A program made the position numbers and the translations under genes. A stretch of DNA of 64,000 bases. It comes from Longimicrobium sp. GTDB lineage: Bacteria > Gemmatimonadota > Gemmatimonadetes > Longimicrobiales > Longimicrobiaceae. The DNA is taken from assembly GCF_036388275.1 (NCBI RefSeq), contig NZ_DASVSF010000065.1:1-64000 (forward strand), written 5' to 3'. Positions 8,411 through 15,372 of this stretch are shown piece after piece (the first letter of the stretch is position 1; each line of letters starts with the position of its first letter). The notes under the pieces are model-generated. The model had not been told where the DNA came from, did not search any database, and saw nothing but the letters and a program-made list of their open reading frames with translations.

Positions 8411-9153
8411 TGGCCGACACCGGCGAGGCCGGGCAGGGCGGGGAGCTGTTCTACCGCCGCGTTCTCCTGAAGATTTCCGGCGAGGCGCTGGCCGGGGAGC
8501 AGAAGTTCGGCATCAGCCCGCCGGTGGTGGACCGCCTGGTGGAGGAGATCCGCATCGTCCACGAGATGGGCGTGGCGCTGGGGCTGGTGGTGGGCGGCGG
8601 CAACATCGTCCGCGGCACCACCGCCAGCGCCGCGGGGATGGACCGGGTGAGCGCCGACTACATGGGCATGCTGGCAACGGTCATCAACGCGCTGGCCCTG
8701 CAGAACTCGCTGGAGCGCCGGGGCATCCACTCGCGCGTGCTGACGGCCATCCGCATGGAGCAGCTGGCCGAGCCGTACATCCGGCGCCGCGCCATCAGCC
8801 ACCTGGAAAAGGGGCGCGTGGTGCTCTTTGCCGGCGGCACCGGCAACCCGTACTTTTCCACCGATACGGCGGCGGTGCTGCGCGGCATCGAGATGAACGC
8901 CGACGTGATCGTCAAGGCCACCAAGGTGGACGGCATCTACTCGGCCGACCCCAAGAAGGACGCCAGCGCCGAGTTCATCCCCGACATCACCTACATGCAG
9001 GCGCTTTCGCGCGAGCTGGGGGTGATGGACGCGGCGGCGCTGTCGCTGTGCAAGGACAACGACATTCCCATCGTGGTGCTAAACCTCGATGACGAGGGCG
9101 CGGTGGCCCGCCTGGTGCGCGGCGAGCGGATCGGCACGCTGGTTCACTCGTAG
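8410..9153 (+). CDS. pyrH: UMP kinase
   Basis: This 247-residue enzyme of the amino-acid kinase fold phosphorylates UMP to UDP with ATP. It carries RVLLKISGEALAG, VVGGGNIVRG, DYMGMLATVINALALQ, FAGGTGNPYFSTDTAAVLRG and KATKVDGIYSADPKKD. The ATG overlaps the tsf stop by one base (TGATG), indicating translational coupling. The upstream in-frame reading through tsf is not coding. It precedes frr by 52 nt. Confidence 0.96.
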   Translation: MADTGEAGQGGELFYRRVLLKISGEALAGEQKFGISPPVVDRLVEEIRIVHEMGVALGLVVGGGNIVRGTTASAAGMDRVSADYMGMLATVINALALQNSLERRGIHSRVLTAIRMEQLAEPYIRRRAISHLEKGRVVLFAGGTGNPYFSTDTAAVLRGIEMNADVIVKATKVDGIYSADPKKDASAEFIPDITYMQALSRELGVMDAAALSLCKDNDIPIVVLNLDDEGAVARLVRGERIGTLVHS

Positions 9154-9205
9154 CCGCCGGCTTTCGCGCGGTTTTCACGAACTTTTGCATCCCCGGACGG
9201 ACGAC

Positions 9206-9757
9206 ATGTCGAGCCAGCAGAAAGCCAAGCAGCGGATGGAGGGCGCCCTGGAGGCGCTGCGCCGCGAGTTCGCCAACGTGCGCACCGGCAAGGCCAGCCC
9301 GGCGCTGCTGGACAGCGTGCGGGTAGAGGCGTACGGCTCGATGGTGCCGCTGAATCAGGTGGGCACGGTGAGCGCCCCCGAGCCGCGCATGCTGACGGTG
9401 CAGCCCTGGGACAAGAGCCTCATCAAGAAGATCGAGTACGCCATCCGCGAGTCGGACATGGGGTACAACCCGTCAAACGACGGCAACCTGATCCGCGTGC
9501 CCGTGCCGGCCCTTACCGAGGAGCGGCGCAAGGAATACGTGAAGATGCTTCACAAGCTGGCTGAGGAGGGCCGCGTCTCCATCCGCCAGGTGCGCAAGGA
9601 CGCCAACGACGAGGTCAAGGCGCGCCAGAAGAAGGAGGGGCTGTCGGAGGACGACATCCGCCGCGAGCAGGGCGAGGTGCAGAAGCTGACCGACCAGTAC
9701 ATCGCCAAGGTCGATGAGCTGCTGAAGCACAAGGAAGCCGACGTGATGGAGGTCTGA
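9206..9757 (+). CDS. frr: Ribosome recycling factor
   Basis: This 183-residue RRF releases post-termination 50S subunits together with EF-G. The signature blocks are LRREFANVRTGKASPALLD, YGSMVPLNQVGTVS, PWDKSLIKKIEYAIRESDMGYNPSNDGN and the long C-terminal helix RKDANDEVKARQKKE. The ATG at 9206 (MSSQQKAKQRM) fits the family; the longer frame reaches back into pyrH and is rejected. It is the last gene of the tsf-pyrH-frr operon and is followed by a strong terminator. Confidence 0.97.
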   Translation: MSSQQKAKQRMEGALEALRREFANVRTGKASPALLDSVRVEAYGSMVPLNQVGTVSAPEPRMLTVQPWDKSLIKKIEYAIRESDMGYNPSNDGNLIRVPVPALTEERRKEYVKMLHKLAEEGRVSIRQVRKDANDEVKARQKKEGLSEDDIRREQGEVQKLTDQYIAKVDELLKHKEADVMEV

Positions 9758-9785
9758 TCCGGGTCCACGGGTCGGATAGGCGGCG

Positions 9786-9823
9786 CGGGGGCGCACGAGT
9801 GATCGTGCGCCCCCGTTTCGTTT
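9786..9823 (+). terminator. Rho-independent terminator after frr
   Basis: A perfect 13-bp stem (CGGGGGCGCACGA with TCGTGCGCCCCCG), loop GTGA, is followed by TTTCGTTT. Nearly the same hairpin recurs at 11951 and a relative at 5491. Confidence 0.9.
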
Positions 9824-10338
9824 CCTCTCCTGCTTGTTCGCATCGCCGGTACCGTGCGTTGCTGCGCATCCTGCGCCTCATGTCGATCTTTTGGATGCGT
9901 TCTGGGTCGTTCTTCGCAAGTGAATGTTCTGCAACACCGTTTCTCTACACAGCAAAAAGTGAATACGGCATTGTCTGTTCCCGCAAGAATACCCGGAACG
10001 AAGTTGTTGATTCCTTACGAACCTTACATTATCGTGTAACTGCCGGGAAGGAGCGTCGTCCCCCCGGTGAAAGAGCATCCGTTCCCCCTTACCTGGAGTT
10101 CACCAACCAGCTGAACTCCACGTAGAACCGTTCCTGCGGGCCGGCATCGAGGTGGACGCGGGCAACCGCTGGTCGTTGATGAGGCTCCTCGGCGACTTTC
10201 GAACGGAACGTACCCGGGTGTTCAGCGGCCAAAGCCCGGATGGTGAATGGAGGCCGACAGCCACACGGGCGAAACGACCCGCCCTGCACGGTACACACGC
10301 ATCAGGAACGCGATGCAGGCTATGGGAGTCGGTTTGCG
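9824..10338 (+). other. Intergenic region, AT-richer, with inverted repeat
   Basis: This 515-bp gap has no convincing gene and is visibly less GC-rich than its surroundings (around 9890-10070). GGAGTTCA and TGAACTCC form an 8-bp inverted repeat with 9-nt loop at 10095-10119. On the minus strand a frame at 10089-10298 ends in QERFYVEFSWLVN, which looks like a terminal barrel strand, so it may be the remnant of an outer-membrane protein gene. Evidence for that is weak. Confidence 0.4.
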
Positions 10339-11484
10339 ATGAGTCTGCGCTTTTCCGCCGCGGCCCTCCTTGTGGGGGCCGCGTGTGGTGCCTGCACAGA
10401 GGGTGGAACGACCCCCAAGTCGGGGCCAGGATCACACTCCGGGGTCGACCAGCTATTCCGGACGCCCGTAAGGGCTCAGTTTCGTTCCCAACTGCCGTCC
10501 ATAGACACCGAACGCCTCTACGCGGACTACGACGGCGGCGGGCCCATTGTAGCCCTGAGCAGGGCTACGGGCGAAGAGGTGTGGCGCTACGCCCGCCCGT
10601 TCGGCGGCCCGGCGAGCGTGTCTATCCACCAGGGCAGAGTGCTGTTTGCTGGTTCGTACGCCATTGCGCTCGATCCCGCCAGCGGGCACGAGTTGTGGCG
10701 CTATGACGTGGGCGGAAACGCCAGCCTTGGGGTAGCCAGTGCGCATGCCGGCGGCTTCTACTTCGGCACCGACCGATTCATCTTCGGCCTTTCGGTACAG
10801 GACGGCTCCCTGTTATGGCGGACGGAGGTGGGGCCGGGATGGCGCTACCGGGGCATCGTGCGGGGGGTGTCGGCCTCGGGCGATACGGTGTACGCAAACG
10901 TGGAGCAGTACCTGGCGGAGAACGGCCACTTGGCCGTGGGCCATGTCTTCGCCCTGGACCGCCGTACGGGTGCCATCCTGTGGCAGTACACGGAAGGCGA
11001 CGGCACCGACCGGCACTGGTTCCTGAACGAGCCCGTGGTGGCCGGGCAGTACATTCTGCTGAGCGACCATGAGCGGAACGTGTGGGTTGCGCTGGACCGC
11101 ATGACGGGACAGCTGCGCTGGAAGACACCCGGAGACCAGGACCGGTACTTCGGCGCCTTGGACGCGCCCAAGGTGTCGGGTGACACCGTCTACGCCGCTT
11201 CTGCCGACCGCTGGGTGACGGCGATGGACTTGCGAACCGGGGCGGTGCTGTGGGCAACCCGGCTGGGGGGCAGCGTGGACGCAATCACGTTGTGTGGAAA
11301 CCGGGTTCTGGCGCATGACATGGTGCTGCACGTGCTGGACAGGACCACCGGTAAGCTGCTCAAAGTCGTTACGGAGGACACGCCGGGATACAGCACGCTG
11401 CTGGTCAGCAAGTTCGCGTCTGATGGCCGGCACGCCTACGTGCTAGGGAACCGGTTCGCGTACGGCTATCGCTGCCCGGAGTAG
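10339..11484 (+). CDS. Exported PQQ-like beta-propeller protein
   Basis: This 381-residue protein has an N-terminal signal ending in AALLVGAACGAC, possibly a lipoprotein signal although neither Cys sits in a textbook lipobox. The body is a series of blade-like repeats of the type found in PQQ-dependent dehydrogenases and BamB: VALSRATGEEVWRYARP, IALDPASGHELWRYDV, FGLSVQDGSLLWRTEVG, FALDRRTGAILWQYT, VALDRMTGQLRWKTPGD, TAMDLRTGAVLWATRLG, HVLDRTTGKLLKVV. No dehydrogenase catalytic residues are evident, so it is more likely a structural or binding propeller like BamB than an enzyme. The ATG at 10339 places the signal sequence at the start; upstream starts do not. Confidence 0.75.
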   Translation: MSLRFSAAALLVGAACGACTEGGTTPKSGPGSHSGVDQLFRTPVRAQFRSQLPSIDTERLYADYDGGGPIVALSRATGEEVWRYARPFGGPASVSIHQGRVLFAGSYAIALDPASGHELWRYDVGGNASLGVASAHAGGFYFGTDRFIFGLSVQDGSLLWRTEVGPGWRYRGIVRGVSASGDTVYANVEQYLAENGHLAVGHVFALDRRTGAILWQYTEGDGTDRHWFLNEPVVAGQYILLSDHERNVWVALDRMTGQLRWKTPGDQDRYFGALDAPKVSGDTVYAASADRWVTAMDLRTGAVLWATRLGGSVDAITLCGNRVLAHDMVLHVLDRTTGKLLKVVTEDTPGYSTLLVSKFASDGRHAYVLGNRFAYGYRCPE

Positions 11485-11522
11485 GCTTGGGCGGCGGCCA
11501 CCTTCTCGCGCGAGAGGATGCG

Positions 11523-11933
11523 ATGGAACGGATCGTTCGGGCGGCGGGCGCCGTGGCGGGCTTGCTTGTGCTCTGCCTCGCCGCGCCCGCGGCAGCGCAG
11601 GCCGATTCTCCCCCTGAACGAGTGACCGTGAGTGCGCCAGCGGCGTCCGCGACGCTCCCGATACCCATGACGTGTCTGCTCTGCGAACCGGCGCCGTTGA
11701 TGCCGGTCCGTCGGCCCGATGCCCGTGTGGATGGGCTGGCTCTGCCGAAAGGCGTGGCTCCGGTGATCGGGGGTGTGGTGGGCGCGGTCGTCGGATTCGT
11801 GGTAATGCGGATCGCGTGCGCGAACCGGTCCTGCGAGATGGCCGACCTGGGCGGGATTCTCGGTGGCGCCGTCGTTGGAGTGGTAATTGGCGAAACCCTC
11901 GAAGGTACGCTGCCGCGTTCGCCGAGGTGGTAG
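11523..11933 (+). CDS. Exported protein with glycine-zipper-like segments
   Basis: This 136-residue protein starts with a Sec signal (RAAGAVAGLLVLCLAAPAAAQ). The mature part has paired Cys residues (MTCLLCEP; IACANRSC) and two hydrophobic Gly-rich stretches, GVAPVIGGVVGAVVGFVVM and GGILGGAVVGVVIGETLEG, reminiscent of glycine-zipper membrane-associating hairpins. No named family. The next gene is separated by a terminator, so it is probably monocistronic. Confidence 0.6.
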   Translation: MERIVRAAGAVAGLLVLCLAAPAAAQADSPPERVTVSAPAASATLPIPMTCLLCEPAPLMPVRRPDARVDGLALPKGVAPVIGGVVGAVVGFVVMRIACANRSCEMADLGGILGGAVVGVVIGETLEGTLPRSPRW

Positions 11934-11950
11934 GCGGGGCTCCGGGGCGG

Positions 11951-11990
11951 ACGGGGGCGCACGGGTGATCGTGCGCCCCCGTCAGCCTTT
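11951..11990 (+). terminator. Rho-independent terminator
   Basis: A perfect 13-bp stem (ACGGGGGCGCACG with its complement), loop GGTGAT, is followed by CAGCCTTT. It shares its core with the hairpin after frr. Confidence 0.75.
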
Positions 11991-12079
11991 CCGCGCTGCG
12001 TTCTTGCCGTCGGTCGGTTGCGCTGCCTATCCTGTCGTCCGTCCGCCGCGATCCAGAGACAGCCCTCACGCGCTTCCCG

Positions 12080-12856
12080 ATGTCGATTTCCGTTCCGCCG
12101 ATCTCCTCCAACTCGGGCACCGCGCCTGCGAACTCGGCGCTGCCGGTGGACGCCGGGGTGCCGGGGCTGGAGCCGGCGCGGATCATCGAGACGGTGCGGG
12201 CGCTGGGCGACCGGGTGAGCGAACGCTTTCCGGGGAGCGGGCTGTCGCGCTTGGCGATGCAGATGCTGGGGATCGCCCAGCGGACGGTGGAGAACGTGCG
12301 CTGGGTGCAGGAGCCCATCCTGTGGGTGCGTTTCGCGGTGGGGCTGGTGATCCTGCTGCTGATGGCGCTGCTGGCCGGCATCGCCATGCGGCTGGACGTG
12401 CGCGCCGAGGGAGCGGGCACGCTGGACCTGCTGCAGGCCACGGAAGCCGTCATCAACGAGTTGATCCTGCTGGGCGCGGCCGTCCTGTTCCTGGTGACGG
12501 TGGAGGGACGGATCAAGCGGCGGCGCGCGCTGCAGGCGTTGCGGGAGCTTCGCGCACTGGCGCACATCGTCGACATGCACCAGCTGACCAAGGACCCAGA
12601 CCGCCACCTGCACGGCAGCCCCGCCCAGGACACTCCATCGTCGCCCACCCGCACGCTGACGCGGTTCGAGCTGGCCCGGTACCTGGACTATTGCAGCGAG
12701 ATGCTGGCGCTGAACAGCAAGCTGGCGGCGCTGTACGCGCAGACGCTGGACGACCCCGTGGTGCTGGCGGCGGTGGACGAGGTGGAAACGCTCACCACCG
12801 GGTTGTGCGCCAAGATCTGGCAGAAGCTGGTGATCGTGAACCAGGCGCCTCCGTGA
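12080..12856 (+). CDS. Two-helix membrane protein of unknown function
   Basis: This 258-residue protein has an N-terminal Ser/Pro-rich region, an amphipathic part and two transmembrane segments (ILWVRFAVGLVILLLMALLAGIA near residues 80-100 and INELILLGAAVLFLVTV near 117-133). The second is followed by a basic stretch (KRRRALQALRELRALAHIVDMHQLTKDPDRH). The C-terminal ~75 residues (RFELARYLDYCSEMLALNSKLAALYAQTLDD) are helical and probably cytoplasmic. No catalytic motif is visible and the family is not recognised. It stands alone, with a tandem repeat beginning immediately after its stop codon. Confidence 0.65.
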   Translation: MSISVPPISSNSGTAPANSALPVDAGVPGLEPARIIETVRALGDRVSERFPGSGLSRLAMQMLGIAQRTVENVRWVQEPILWVRFAVGLVILLLMALLAGIAMRLDVRAEGAGTLDLLQATEAVINELILLGAAVLFLVTVEGRIKRRRALQALRELRALAHIVDMHQLTKDPDRHLHGSPAQDTPSSPTRTLTRFELARYLDYCSEMLALNSKLAALYAQTLDDPVVLAAVDEVETLTTGLCAKIWQKLVIVNQAPP

Positions 12857-12857
12857 G

Positions 12858-12905
12858 AGTGCGGGAGTGCGGGAGTGCGGGAGTGCGGGAGTGCGGGAGT
12901 GCGGA
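12858..12905. repeat. 8-bp tandem repeat (AGTGCGGG x5-6)
   Basis: Five perfect copies and one near copy of AGTGCGGG start 2 nt after the stop codon of the preceding gene. This simple repeat would be prone to replication slippage. Confidence 0.95.
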
Positions 12906-12910
12906 GGAGG

Positions 12911-12945
12911 CGAGACCCCGGGCGGCGCGGCCGTCCGGGGTCTCG
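12911..12945. terminator. Hairpin between convergent genes
   Basis: An 11-bp perfect stem (CGAGACCCCGG with CCGGGGTCTCG) with a 13-nt loop lies between two convergently transcribed genes. It probably acts as a bidirectional terminator, although the T-tract is poor. Confidence 0.55.
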
Positions 12946-12963
12946 TCGTCTCGTGCGTCGCCG

Positions 12964-13842
12964 TCAGGGGCGGGCGTCGGGCGCCAGCAGAAAGCGGGGG
13001 TGCGCCATGCTCCGCACGAACGGGGGAACGGATTGCAGCCACGGCGCCGGCCCCTCGGCGTCCAGCCGCGCGTCGGCGCTCACCAGGCGGCGGTGAAGCA
13101 CCAGCGTGGGGAGCACGCGGTCGCCGCCGGGGCCGTGCTGCACGGCATCGCGCAGCACAACGAAGGATTGGTCACCGTGCAGCTTGGCGTGCAGCCCGTG
13201 CGACATCCCCGACAGCACGTGCCCTTCGGAGGTGCGGAACAGGTGCGACTCGGGGGCGTGGTTGCCCGGAAGGCGCCCGCGGTCTACCGAGGGGTTCGCC
13301 GTGCGGAAGTCGAACGCGTAGTCCACCGAGTCTACGTCCAGGAACATCGACCGGGGCGTCTCACCCGCCCGCATCCGCGCCTGGAACTCGGGGATGGTTT
13401 CGTCGGCCGACGGCATCAGCAGCTCCACCAGGTGCGACGGCCGCGCGATCCGCGAGAGTCCCAGGTCCTTGGGGGGCGCGCACAGGTAGTGGCACAGTGA
13501 CCGGCGCGCGTGCGGCTGCCCCGCGGCGGCCTGCCGGGCGAAGCGCACCGCGGAGACCAGCAGGTGGGGCAGCCCCCGGACCCGCAGCCCCACCAGCTCC
13601 CAGAACGCGTCCTCCTCCTCGCGCACCAGGAAGAGCGAGGGGGACCCGGGCTGCGCGGCGGCGCCCTGCTCGCGGTGCTGTGCGAGGACGCGGAGCAGGG
13701 TGGCCACGTGCGCCAGGTGCCGTCCCCCCGGCGGAGGCGGCGCGGCGACGGCGGGCTGATCGCGCACCAGCGTCAGGCGCGGCGGGGACACAGTCACCTG
13801 CGCATGCGACGGAGGCGCGGACTTCAGGGCGGCGGCGTACAT
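12964..13842 (-). CDS. Hypothetical protein, 292 aa
   Basis: The reading frame starts at ATG 13842 (MYAAALKSAPPSHAQ); the open frame continues upstream but there is no other plausible start near. Residues 55-120 look helical (RHLAHVATLLRVLAQHREQ). The C-terminal half has motifs such as SHLVELLMPSADETIPEFQARM and SMFLDVDSVDYAFDFRTANPS, with many His residues (SHLFRTSEGHVLSGMSHGLHAKLHGDQ). No known family or catalytic site is recognised. It is convergent with the membrane protein gene and separated from the radical SAM gene by a repeat-containing gap. Confidence 0.55.
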   Translation of the reverse strand: MYAAALKSAPPSHAQVTVSPPRLTLVRDQPAVAAPPPPGGRHLAHVATLLRVLAQHREQGAAAQPGSPSLFLVREEEDAFWELVGLRVRGLPHLLVSAVRFARQAAAGQPHARRSLCHYLCAPPKDLGLSRIARPSHLVELLMPSADETIPEFQARMRAGETPRSMFLDVDSVDYAFDFRTANPSVDRGRLPGNHAPESHLFRTSEGHVLSGMSHGLHAKLHGDQSFVVLRDAVQHGPGGDRVLPTLVLHRRLVSADARLDAEGPAPWLQSVPPFVRSMAHPRFLLAPDARP

Positions 13843-13980
13843 GATGGGTATCCAGGCAGGGGAGGCGGGGCGGTGTGACCTCTCCCTGTGCGAGCCGGAT
13901 GCCGTGAAGCGCCTATGACGTAAGTCGTTGTTGCAGAGCAGGTTGGGAGATTGTCGACGGGCGGAGGGCACACCAGTCTG

Positions 13981-14064
13981 TGTCCGGATTCCGTACGGCG
14001 TCGCCCGCGATCCGCCGAAACGCCGCGCCGTGGCTACCAAATTCCCCATGTCCGGATTCCGTAC
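13981..14064. repeat. Short direct repeat pair in intergenic region
   Basis: TGTCCGGATTCCGTAC occurs at 13981-13996 and 14049-14064 within a 263-bp gap between two leftward genes. The rest of the gap has no gene. Confidence 0.8.
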
Positions 14065-14105
14065 GCCGCTCGGAAGCGGGCCGGTCCGGGCGAGGCGGGT
14101 ACGCG

Positions 14106-15164
14106 TCAGTCGAACAGTCCCATCTGCCCAGCCGGATGCGGCCGGTGGAAGGCGGCCGTGGACAGGGGAGGCAGCTCTTCGGTGAGGCCCGACTTGCGGC
14201 AGGCGGTGGCGAACAGCGCCCCCATCTGCACCGCGAAGATCCCCTCGCCTCGCATGCGGGTGCCCCACTGCGGATCGTACAGCTTGCCCCCGCGGATGGC
14301 GCGGATACGGTTGAGCACCTTGTCCTTGCGATCCGGGAAGTGCGTGGCAAGCCAGGTTTCGAACAACTCCTTGAGCGCGAACGGCAGGCGCAGCGGGATG
14401 TAGCCGGCCGCGGTGGCGCCCGCCTCGGCGGCGGCGGCGGCGATGGCCGGCATCTCGTGGTCCGTGAGCCCGGGGACGACGGGCGCAATCAGCACGCGCA
14501 CGGGGATGCCGGCGGCGGAGAGCACGCGGATGGCCTCCAGCCGGCGCGCGGGGGTGCTGGCGCGCGGCTCCATCACCCGCTGCAGCTTTTCGTCCAGCGT
14601 GGTTACCGAGATGTTGACCGCGGCGGCGCCGTACGAGGCAAGCTCGCCCAGCAGGTCGGCGTCGCGCGTGACCAGGTGGTTCTTGGTGACGATGCCCACC
14701 GGGTTGCGGAACTCGGCGAGCACTTCCAGGCATTGGCGGGTGATGCCCAGCTTGCGCTCCGCCGGCTGGTATGGGTCGGTGACGCCGCTGATGGCGATGG
14801 GCTGCGGCTTCCACCGGGGCGACTGCAGCTCCTTGCGCAGCAGCTCGGGCGCGTCGTGCTTCACCAGGATCTTCGTCTCGAAGTCCAGCCCCGACGAGAA
14901 GCCCAGGTACTCGTGCGTGGGGCGGGCGAAGCAGTACACGCAGCCGTGCTCGCAGCCGCGGTACGGGTTCAGGCTGGCGTCGAACGGGATGTCGGGGCTG
15001 TCGTTGCGCGTGATGATGCCGCGCGTGTGGTCTCGCATCAATTGCGTGCGCGGGCCGGGCTCGTCCGGATCGAACGCCTCGTCGTCGGGAACGAACTCAG
15101 CCGATTCGAACCGGTTCCTGGGATTGTGCGCGGTGCCGCGCCCGCGGAGCTGAACCAGCTGCAT
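14106..15164 (-). CDS. PA0069-family radical SAM protein
   Basis: This radical SAM enzyme of 352 residues has its [4Fe-4S] motif as C71-x3-C75-x2-C78 in NPYRGCEHGCVYCFARPTHEY, followed by ISGVTDPYQPAERK and NISVTTLDEKLQRVMEPR. These are typical of the Rv2578c/PA0069 group related to SplB. The reaction of this family is not established. The start at 15164 (MQLVQLRGRGTAHNP) matches the family; an upstream in-frame start would add an unlike Cys-rich stretch. It is divergent from the Mokosh-like module. Confidence 0.85.
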   Translation of the reverse strand: MQLVQLRGRGTAHNPRNRFESAEFVPDDEAFDPDEPGPRTQLMRDHTRGIITRNDSPDIPFDASLNPYRGCEHGCVYCFARPTHEYLGFSSGLDFETKILVKHDAPELLRKELQSPRWKPQPIAISGVTDPYQPAERKLGITRQCLEVLAEFRNPVGIVTKNHLVTRDADLLGELASYGAAAVNISVTTLDEKLQRVMEPRASTPARRLEAIRVLSAAGIPVRVLIAPVVPGLTDHEMPAIAAAAAEAGATAAGYIPLRLPFALKELFETWLATHFPDRKDKVLNRIRAIRGGKLYDPQWGTRMRGEGIFAVQMGALFATACRKSGLTEELPPLSTAAFHRPHPAGQMGLFD

Positions 15165-15247
15165 CTCGGGACCGTCCGGCTGGTGTGGGGGGAGCTTCTT
15201 TCGCACACAATGTACACCGAATGAACACCGAAAGCAATCCCCCTGGC

Positions 15248-15303
15248 CCGTGCTCGCCATTGTGCTTCGGCGCGGCGCGCGTGAGAATCAGGGAGCCGCC
15301 CGC
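15248..15303. repeat. Left 56-bp direct repeat of the defence module
   Basis: It matches 20319-20374 at 53 of 56 positions in the same orientation. The two copies start 5,071 bp apart and enclose just the kinase-helicase and PLD genes. Confidence 0.93.
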
Positions 15304-15372
15304 TTCGGGGAGCACCCCAAACGACCAGCCCGCACTGTCGATTGATCGATCGACGCCTTTGCCTGACCTGCT

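Noticed and set aside
9799..10125. 108-aa rightward frame after frr
   Set aside because: It begins inside the frr terminator and has no ribosome-binding site or recognisable domain.
13843..14814. Long leftward open frame continuing upstream of the 292-aa protein
   Set aside because: It runs antisense-frame through the radical SAM gene; GC-rich DNA gives long chance frames and the Arg/His-rich translation is not protein-like.
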